Below, piece after piece: positions 56,905 to 64,000 of a DNA stretch of 64,000 nucleotides; the stretch's first letter is position 1; the number at the start of each line of letters is the position of its first letter. Under the pieces are notes generated by a model that saw only the letters and a program-made list of their open reading frames with translations, ran no database searches and had not been told where the DNA came from. Made by a program: the position numbers and the translations under genes. Source of the DNA: Bimuria novae-zelandiae CBS 107.79 (lineage: Eukaryota > Ascomycota > Dothideomycetes > Pleosporales > Didymosphaeriaceae); assembly GCA_010015655.1 (NCBI GenBank), contig ML976703.1, positions 332,295 to 396,294 of the forward strand, read 5' to 3'.

Positions 56905-57051
56905 AAAGGTTTTATACTCGATTAAGCCGCCAAGCACTACACAAAGAAGTATAGTATTATAAAGAAGTAATACATCTAGATAATGCCCCCCTATCTACCT
57001 ACTACCCTTATTACTACTATAGGAATTCGTACGAATACTGCGCAAATTTTA
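56905..57051 (+). repeat. Split direct repeat A2
   Basis: Second copy of A1, directly after B1 and before B2, with RIP-type transitions relative to A1. Confidence 0.85.
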
Positions 57052-57142
57052 CCTTCCCTCCTCCCTTAGTATCTAGCGTTTAATAATTAATAGATATATA
57101 GTTAGTTATATTTGCTTTTTTACATAGTCTGCGATTGGGCCG

Positions 57143-57277
57143 ACACGCTGCTAAGCAGAGGAAACAAGCGGGAGCATACCTCCACATTCCCTCTTACTTC
57201 GCACGTGAGAGCCTACGCCGCCAATCAAAGCGTTACTCAACACCACTATTAAATGGCAAGTGAAGTTGTATAGATAG
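57143..57277 (+). repeat. Split direct repeat B2
   Basis: Copy of B1 in nearly unmutated state. It marks the 3' end of the YR retrotransposon. The 90 bp between A2 and B2 have no clear counterpart. Confidence 0.82.
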
Positions 57278-57831
57278 CATACTTAAAGCCATCGTAATTT
57301 TCGCTTTACGGACTAGCTATAGGGAGAGAAGAAGCCGAGAAAGGCCCCTAGTTAACCATAAAACTATATAGTCATGTTACAAAAAATTATAATGTTCGGA
57401 AGCTCAGTTCATTTCGGCGTGGGGTGTTTTTCGACCAACAGTGATAGACGTTACTTCGATGTCTAAGGACTGCAAGGTGATGTTTACCCCTACACGAGCA
57501 TCAACGGAGAAGCTCGAGAGCCAAAATAGCTGACAGTTGGAACAGAGCCCGATCGGGAAGAACTTCCGAGCGTGCTGCATGAAAGACAATACGTATGGTG
57601 ACTGCTAGAGGTCAGGGAGTCGGATGGGGGCGACAGGAGGCTTGCTATTGATACATACACAGGCACGAACTTGAGAGAGAAAGGTCGTTGGAGCTTAGAG
57701 AGGGACTAATAAGATAGGCGGATAAGTAGGGAGGTATGTACCATAGGTAGAGTTGAGGGAAAGGTGTGATAGCACGCAAGTACCATGCAAGTTTTCCACT
57801 ATTTGATTGCTTGCGCATATTTGTCTATCGC
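57278..57831. other. Boundary between repeat block and gene region
   Basis: About 550 bp in which composition returns to normal. The minus frame 57404-57589 (61 codons) is not supported as a gene. Confidence 0.45.
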
Positions 57832-58930
57832 TCAGACTCCGTCATTGAACTCATAGTCCTTGTCCCAGCGCTTGTCCCACGCTCGGCTGCGGTCCACAAA
57901 TCGCAAATCTGTCCCTACCCGAATGACGTTCTTAGGATCAAAGTTCATGGTTGAGGCATGGATCTGTCGCGCCTGAGTCAATGGCCGACATGGTGAAAGG
58001 CTAAAATACGTACCGTGTACGGGGTATGAAGGACTACATCTCCGGCTTCATAAGAGGTCACCAACCACCTCCTGCCGAAGGTCTCACTGTACTCTCGGGG
58101 CCCATCTGCAAGTAAGCCTGTGGAAAGCATGTTCTGGTTGAACGCATTTTTTGCTTCGTCGTCCGTCAGGCCACTTTCTTCCGCCTTTCTCGTGAAATCT
58201 GCCTCGAGCTCACGGCCCAAAGTATGACCTGAATTCATCAGTGAAGCACTGACTAGGACGGCATGTCTATCCAGTGCGTACCATTCTCCAGGTAAATGAG
58301 GCCCCCTCCGGTCATGCTGATATCACCCATAGGAACCCATGCTGTGAAACTTGTCGGCTCTCCATGCCGCAAGAAGATTTGATCGTAATGCACCCCGATA
58401 GCTTTGTTACCAGGCGTATTGTTTCTCAACAGGCTTCTCCGTACACCCAGCGTGTTATCCCCCCAGCCTGAAATGCGCGCTATAGTCTCCTTCAATATCG
58501 GATGTTTACAAAACCTCTCCTTGTACCAATCGGCGTAGTGCGCCTGCAAGGCCAGGTCGACGAATACCTCCGCCGTATCAGCGCCAGGTCTGCCATTCCC
58601 AGGCGAAGCTCCGGCGCCGATGCCTGGGAAATCCTCAGCGCTTTTTGCGTCGTTGAAAATGCCGTCTACGGCTGCAGTGCCGGGTTTTAGCACCCCGCTC
58701 GGGGCTAGCATCTCGAAGTACTCTTTTCGCGCCTGTAGCACATCAGCGCGAGGCAGTAAGCCTTTCAAGAACACGTAGCCATCCTGCTCGTAGCGTCGTC
58801 GAAGTTCTCCGACTGGCAGGTCTGGAGAAGATTCCTCGAGACGACCAACTTGCTCTGGACGGAGAAGGCCATCGTTTACGTAGAGCTTCTCGCCGTCCAA
58901 GGTCAGAACCTCGGGCTCGGCATAAGGCAT
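57832..58930 (-). CDS. Phytanoyl-CoA dioxygenase (PhyH) family Fe(II)/2-oxoglutarate oxygenase
   Basis: Three exons, 58930-58282, 58228-58014 and 57963-57832 (53- and 50-bp introns), give 331 aa, normal for the family. The start MPYAEPEVLTLDGEKLYVND is followed by LRRRYEQDGYVFLKGLLPRA, the usual PhyH entry motif. Metal ligands are H and D of VHYDQIFLR and the distal His of IHASTMNFD after splicing exons 2 and 3. The Arg of NVIRVGTDLRF is the likely 2-oxoglutarate contact. Fungal PhyH proteins of this type hydroxylate small molecules, sometimes in secondary metabolism; the substrate is unknown. The gene is divergent from a Zn2Cys6 regulator 458 bp away, an arrangement that suggests, but does not prove, regulation by it. 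Confidence 0.9.
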
Positions 58931-59388
58931 GATGTGTCCTTCGAAGACGGCCCCACGAAGCCTCGAAAAGCAAGACAGCTTAACATCGAAGCAATGCTTT
59001 AGTCTGCGAAGTGTTTATATTGCGCACTTTTCGGCGCATAGATACCCCATCTGGAAACTCTTGTGACGATGGACGGCAGGCGAAGATTTCCCGATGCCCG
59101 GGCGAGTGGGGTTCTTACCAGTACCCCGCTTCAACCACCGGAGTCTGCTGCCACTATGGTCTTCCCGGGTTTGCTAGGCTGGCGAACTAATACGGGCGTC
59201 TGAACGAACTGCAGCCTTTCTGTTAGTCATGCCGCCTTGTCCCGTATCCACATGAATGTCGAGGACCCTGCTGCCGGCCGCCCCACTGGCGTCGGTCTTA
59301 GCGCAGGAGCAGTTTGCCCATCATCACAGCCTTCCAGCACAAAGGGCAATTCACTCCGACTACGTGCCATCGCCAGATTGAGACTCCA
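58931..59388. promoter_or_regulatory. Shared intergenic region of the divergent PhyH and Zn2Cys6 genes
   Basis: This 458 bp separates two divergent start codons and must contain both promoters. CGG and CCG triplets, the usual half-sites of Zn2Cys6 proteins, are present (for example CCACCGGAG near 59136), but I see no clear palindromic pair. No TATA box is obvious. Confidence 0.4.
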
Positions 59389-61368
59389 ATGCCATGGTAG
59401 GTGGCTCCACTTGGGATGCTCGCGCGGGTTACTAAGCTTGCCAGTAATCGCTGCCGTTCACGTCACTATCGCTGTAAGTACCTCGTGCGAAGGATCGCGG
59501 ACCCTGGCTAATATCTAGCAGGCGACGGGAGGCAGCCGAAGTGCAGTCGGTGCGACCAAGCGAAGAAGGACTGTGTCTACGAGACAGGCAGACGGTTCCG
59601 CCGGTCTTCGATTCAACAAAGCTTCAGCACATCACAGCCTTGGGTCACGCTCCCTCCACACAGTACGAAACTTTGTCACTTTCGCAGTGAATCTAGCTGA
59701 AGAGAGCAGTTCAATTCCTAGATGAATCCCATGAGATTCGCTCTCAGTATGCTATCGACGATGACGATGCTTTCAGTGGTCCATTAACGCCGCATAATCA
59801 GTCGTCGGATCGGAATTCCAGCGTCAGTTTCAATGACTCCCCATCTGTGACCAGTCCTGTCGAAGCTCTCTCCGTCCTGTCACTACTCAACTCCGAACCC
59901 TCGGTTCATATACAGGCGTACACTGCTCCCCCATCCACATCATACAGTTTACCAATCTCACCACCCGTGCCCGATCTCAATGACTCGTGCAATCTTGCTC
60001 ATCGGCCACCCCCAGACGCAAGAGTATTGTGGCCGTTAGAGAGTGAACAAGAAGCGATGCTTCTACGGCATTATATCGAGAACATTGCTCTGTTCTTCGA
60101 CATGGTGGACAACAGGGACCACTTCGGTATACACGTCGTTCAACGTGCCAAAACGAATAGCACGCTGATGAACGCTATCCTCGCTCTGTCTGCACGACAG
60201 CTCAGTCGGACAAGTGACTTCGACCCCTTTGTGGCTGATGCCTACTATCAGCGCTGTTTCCAAACATTAATACCTGCACTCAACGACGAGTTCGCTATAC
60301 GCGATGAGCCCCTTCTCGCAGCGACCATCATCTTGAGACTTATGGAAGAGATGAACATATCTATCATCGGATCGGATCCACAAGGTCATCTCTTTGGGAC
60401 ACAGGCTATTATTCGCGCGGCTGAGCAATCCTACATGGGCACTACCGGACCTGACTTTCGGCAGGCCATCTATTGGGCCGCTTTCCGCCAAGAAATGTGG
60501 ATCTCATTAATGACGCAGCGTGCTTTTCAACTTCACATATTTCCAGCAGATCGCTCAATGAGTCCAGCGGATGACTCGATTTGGGCTACAAGGACAATCG
60601 CACATCTTGGCGATGTGTGCAACTTCGCCTTTGGTGAAGACAGGCACAGTGTTCTCAGATACAGCCAGTTGATGGACGAGAACAGAGTGTGGAGGACCCA
60701 AAGACCCGATAGTTTCGTACGTATACTATAGTCACAAATTTTCTTCCAACTTACTTGTATGATCCCCACAAGCTGATTCATGTGTTCACCTTAGGAGCCA
60801 TTCTTCTGGAGACAAGATCGAGATGGAAGTGGACAGAATTTCCCGGATATCAGGTACCACGACAAAACGCATGGTCAGTTCTCATGTCTTGTATCCGCAC
60901 GATGACTGACTTGAGGTGTAGTAATGGGGAACCAATATAATATCCTGGCACATATGCTGCTCGTGGTGCACGACCCAACAATACCTCAGCTAGGTCCTTC
61001 ACACAAACAGTCTCGTGTCGTTGTCGACGTGCGCCACATGGCCACTTCTACCTATACCTTACTGACTCTGAATATAGAAAATGGTCCAAGATGACGTACG
61101 CACACTGTGTGGCGTAGCATTGTCAAATGCTAAGGTATTTCCTAGCATATTTGTTGCATGCTATGCGATTGCATTGGGTTAGTGTCTCGAAGATCAACCT
61201 TGGTACCTGTTCATTCATTGATGCAACACAGTTGGCGATCGCTTCAGTTTGCGCGAAGATCAGGAGCGGCTTCGTGACTTGTGGTTCGCCTGTGAGCGAT
61301 CACACGGCTTTCCTCCGACGCATTCGATCCGGCAACTGGAAGAGTCCTGGGGGTGGCCTGATAGCTGA
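59389..61368 (+). CDS. Zn2Cys6 fungal transcription factor
   Basis: Eight exons fit: 59389-59396, 59445-59473, 59522-59643, 59697-60716, 60795-60873, 60922-61028, 61078-61177 and 61232-61368, joining to 533 aa. The first two exons are tiny; splicing yields MPCNRCRSRHYRCDGRQPKC then SRCDQAKKDC. This is a complete C-x2-C-x6-C-x6-C-x2-C-x6-C cluster at residues 3-30, right at the N-terminus. The long exon 4 is the fungal regulatory region (MLLRHYIENIALFFDMVDNR, NAILALSARQLSR, EMNISIIGSDPQGHLFGTQA, YWAAFRQEMWISL). Later exons give EPFFWRQDRD, GNQYNILAHMLLVVHDPTIP and GDRFSLREDQERLRDLWFAC, ending WGWPDS, which is a common C-terminal pattern of this family. Introns 48-78 bp were placed by frame and motif; the exon 3 donor (59644) is the least certain. 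Confidence 0.82.
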
Positions 61369-61463
61369 ATTAGCAAACATGAGCATAGAGAGGATCCGAG
61401 TCTGTAATGTCACCGAAACAGGACGATTGCGACGCAGATGATCAATATAGAGGAGCTAGGAAG

Positions 61464-63005
61464 TTAACGCCGTCGCCTTCCACCACGTCCATATGGGTCG
61501 GGGTATGGCGAGCCCATATTGTATCCCATGTACGGAAAACCTTGAAAACCTGGAACGCCATTCAGACTATCATCGCTTGCGTAGCCACTAGGCGGTTGTG
61601 CACCAAATCCTCGCGTGAATCCTCCACTACCGTTCCCTCTCCTGCCTCCCAGCGGTTGTCGGAAGCCACCTGGACCGCCCATGCCGCCTCCATCAAATCC
61701 AGCATTGCCTCCTCCATGGTGCCCAGCTCCCTGCCTGTTTGGATTAAAACCTGGAGGTGCGGAATGCTGCCTCCCTACCTGCATCCTCTCTTGCTGCTCC
61801 TCTTTGGCTTTGGCTGCTCGTATCTTTGCATCGCCCCGCTTAATTTGGTCCATCCTCTTCGCTTTATCAATCTTAGCGGAAATCGGCTTAGGAACTTTTC
61901 TTAGGTTCGGGAGCAACATCTTATATTGCTGCTTGACGTAGTCCAACACCTCATCTGCCTTCGGCCTTATCTTATGGTCCTCTTCCATCGACTGCGCGAT
62001 CGTGTTGGCTAATTCGCGCGAGTACCCTGGGGCCGGATCCGCAAAGTCAAAGAAAGGCATCCTCAACACGTTGCAAATGCACCCGATGACAGCCCCAAGC
62101 TGCCACACGTCCGAGCGACCGACAAATTTTGGGAATTCTGGGGGCTCCCATCCGCGTGACTTCCAAGGATTCTGTAAATGTTTGTCTTTCTCGTCGATCC
62201 AGATATGCCGCCGTGCAACCGCGCATCCGAAATCCGCAAGCTTGAGGGTGTATCCGGTGCTCTGTCCCGGAGATCCTCCACTGCAAACCAAGTATTGTCC
62301 ACTTTGATATCGCGGTGATATATCATGTCCCATGAGCCCTGACAGCCTTTTGGCTTTTTGTTGTTGAGCCTCGTCTTCGGATCCGGGCCGTAGTGGCAAT
62401 AGGTGAGGGCGTCGAAGAGCTGGATGGACCACTCCCACACGTCTTCCTCGTTGAACAGCTCGTCGGACTGCGCTCTGTGCTCAATGAGCGAGTCCAAACC
62501 TCCGAGGTCGCATAGTTCGAGGTAGATGCTCGCCTTGCATCGCTCCTTGTCTATGTAATGGTCGACCATCTTCGTGATATGCGGATGCGATGGCTCGGAG
62601 AGATATTTCAGAATGATGATCTCCTGCAGCACAGCACCATCCTTGACCATGCTATATTTGGCTTGCTTTTCGACAAACTTCTTTCCCGTGCGGTCTTTGA
62701 CGATGAAGACGCCGCCGTTTAGACCGCCTGTGTTGTCACCAATGGGTCCCTCCTGTGTCCACTGTTGGGCAGGCCGGGTTTGGAGTTCCTTGTCTTTCTC
62801 AGCTTTCTTTTGCGCATCGGACTTCTCGCGTTGGGGTACAGGATGCTGTTGCATGCCGCTTGCCATGGCGCCCCGACCCATCATTGCCTGTGGTCTTCCC
62901 CTGCCTCCGGGAGCTCGTCCTCCTATACCTTGTCCCGCACCTGCTGGCATGCCTCCTGGCATACGTCCGCGTACCCGGCCCTCTGAATCCGTACTGTCGT
63001 TGCAT
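61464..63005 (-). pseudogene. Ser/Thr protein kinase with frameshift inside the catalytic domain
   Basis: Minus strand, no introns seen. One frame (from ATG 62962, MPGGMPAGAGQG) carries the N-lobe and the catalytic loop: GPIGDNTGGLNGGVFIVKDR, FVEKQAKY, SIYLELCDLGGLDSLIE and MIYHRDIKVDN. The next frame carries GYTLKLADFGCAVARRH (DFG), SRGWEPPEFPKFVGRSDVWQ and the rest to RGGRRRR at 61464. The switch falls near 62254-62256; a single extra G there would restore continuity, and no plausible intron exists. A similar one-base shift seems to separate an upstream MQRQYGFRGPG start (63005) from RGRMPGG. The Gly/Arg-rich tail is RGG-like. NEK-like features are visible, but the subfamily is unsure. It is convergent with the transcription factor, 95 bp apart. 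Either a pseudogene or base-calling errors. Confidence 0.78.
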
Positions 63006-63870
63006 GGTTCACGTTCCCAGTCGTTTTTGTGGTCGGTATTTTGTTCTCAAACGCTGTGCGCACAGTCTCTGGGAAGTCGCAAGCGTGGATTAAATAGTCG
63101 CTGTGGTACAGTAGGAAATTGACTCTGGACGACCCATGAATGTTGCGGAGAATAGACTTGCCTACATTGGTGGGATGGATGATGAATTTCAGCAGTTTCA
63201 GTGAACACCTTGCGAGAATGAGTAATGATACTCCCTTCTAGGTTCCAAATCACGCGCTGGATTGTGATGTGTTGCTTCTGGCTCCCGCGTAACGTTCCAC
63301 TGACCTAGGCAGTCTGCGCCCCTCTGCCTTGTAACACTACGGCTCAACCGCTTTGTGTTCTAATTCATTAGACGTCAATGTTTTCTTACCGGCTCGCGGC
63401 ATCTAGGTAGTCAGATTCGGCGTGGCGAACGTCCCAATCATTATTTATGTAGCGATATGCCTGAAGTAGCTGCCACGAATGAAATAAAAGCGTGATTGGA
63501 CACTCAGTCGCTTCATCAAGGCAACTTGCGCAGATAGCCATTAACACGTTAACAGAATGGATGATCTTGCCATGCTGCGGATGCGTAGTCCAAAACAGTA
63601 TGTGCTGTTAACAGAACCTAGAGTAGCTAATACAGGTCCACTTCCGAGAATCGGTGACTTAGAACAGCGCTGCCAACGAATCGAACAGGATCCGAACAAG
63701 GTGCTTGTTCGTTCGTTCGGCCCACATACAAATGTTCGTTCGTTCGAGACGACTCGAACAGGAGCATCTTCGAACAGTCTAACGAACGTTCGGCCGAACG
63801 TTCGTATAAAACTTTCCTAATTAGGAAGCAGGTTGGTGTTGTGGTTAAGAAACTAGCTATTGTCCACTAG
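63006..63870. other. Intergenic region with CGTTCG-rich palindromic tract
   Basis: No gene is supported. The plus frame 63557-63820 (87 codons) overlaps a simple palindromic tract (63700-63805) and has no motif. Confidence 0.45.
63698..63805. repeat. GTTCGTTCG-rich tract ending in a 24-bp perfect palindrome
   Basis: GTTCGTTCG occurs at 63708 and 63734, with many CGAAC/GTTCG words on either strand. The tract ends with a perfect 24-bp palindrome at 63782-63805 centred on CGGCCG with ACGAACGTT arms. It could be a transposon end or a protein-binding array. Confidence 0.6.
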
Positions 63871-64000
63871 CTAGATGTTTTGGCCGGCATCCTTCTTGAC
63901 GACGTGTTTTGACAACGCCGTGAGGTGACTCGATACGGCGTCTCTCGTGAGCCAGTTCTTCTGCAGTTGTAGAGCTTCGACGACGGCTGGCGATAATGAA
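63871..64000 (-). CDS. Unrecognised C-terminal reading frame leaving the window
   Basis: The minus frame is open from the window edge to TAG at 63871-63873, ending KNWLTRDAVSSHLTALSKHV then VKKDAGQNI. No family is recognised with confidence. The phrase looks like a real alpha-helical C-terminus, possibly of a repeat-encoded protein. The start and most of the gene lie outside the window. Confidence 0.3.
   Translation of the reverse strand, partial: SLSPAVVEALQLQKNWLTRDAVSSHLTALSKHVVKKDAGQNI

Larger units (their letters stand above)
52318..57277 (+). mobile_element. Ngaro/PAT-type tyrosine-recombinase retrotransposon, RIP-degraded
   Basis: Direct repeats are arranged A1 (52318-52466), coding relics, B1 (56774-56904), A2 (56905-57051), then B2 (57143-57277). 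This split-direct-repeat order is diagnostic of Ngaro/PAT-type DIRS-order elements, which integrate through a tyrosine recombinase. Gag-like, reverse transcriptase, RNase H and recombinase-like sequence can be read between the repeats through many TpA-type stops. A solo LTR interrupts the RNase H part. The outer ends are approximate. Confidence 0.75.

Noticed and set aside
57404..57589. Small minus-strand gene between the repeat block and PhyH
   Set aside because: 61 codons, no signal peptide or motif, and no supporting splice or promoter signals.
62227..62246. A 20-bp GT-AG intron to explain the kinase frame change
   Set aside because: Far below the size fungal spliceosomes use; a one-base indel is the simpler explanation.

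Overview
The window looks like a nuclear contig from a filamentous ascomycete, probably a Dothideomycete (Pleosporales-like; this is inference from protein families, not a search). Genes have several short GT-AG introns (about 43-79 bp, CTNAC-like branch points). Conserved fungal proteins are split by AT/TpA-rich blocks of broken transposons, with many CAG-to-TAG and TGG-to-TGA type changes of the kind left by RIP (repeat-induced point mutation).

Layout. 1-30.4 kb is mostly housekeeping: protein O-mannosyltransferase PMT2 (193-2617), the inner-kinetochore protein Mif2/CENP-C (3223-5800), a 4.9 kb gene-poor stretch, a Myb/SANT protein with a poly-Q tract (10684-12302, minus), tubulin-folding cofactor B (14524-16198), a multi-pass membrane/secretory protein (18392-20523, minus), a DUF255/thioredoxin-like YyaL-SPATA20 protein (21297-23685), a small TA-flanked MITE (23824-24055), a peroxisomal adenine nucleotide carrier (24317-25368, minus), a tRNA-Ile-like gene with a defective acceptor stem (25975-26059, minus) and the bHLH factor Cbf1 (29426-30359).

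30.9-37.0 kb is a transposon block. Two Tc1/mariner-like copies lie tail to tail as a large inverted repeat, next to a complete-ended pogo/Tigger-like element. The block stops only 218 bp before the start codon of the STRIPAK subunit Far11/STRIP/HAM-2 (37199-40396). A small secreted cysteine-containing protein (41312-41473), a truncated pogo transposase and a NACHT-ankyrin STAND (NLR-like) gene broken by a TGA and an assembly gap (42864-45506) follow: accessory, possibly host-interaction or allorecognition content beside repeats.

45.6-57.3 kb is a nested repeat graveyard. It holds a minus-strand pogo transposase relic, then a RIP-degraded piggyBac-like element (48302-52059) interrupted by a pair of inverted 387-bp LTR-like units, one of which is itself interrupted by a 5'-truncated LINE with a 15-bp target duplication. 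Next comes a degraded tyrosine-recombinase retrotransposon (52318-57277) whose ends show the split direct repeat order A1-(ORFs)-B1-A2-B2 typical of Ngaro/PAT elements, with a solo LTR (5-bp target duplication) inserted in its RNase H region. The order of insertion can be read from the nesting.

57.8-64 kb returns to genes: a phytanoyl-CoA-dioxygenase-family oxygenase (minus) divergent from an eight-exon Zn2Cys6 transcription factor, a Ser/Thr kinase whose frame is broken in the middle of its catalytic domain, and an unrecognised reading frame leaving the window. All gene models are read by eye from splice signals and frame continuity; no alignment or transcript evidence was available.
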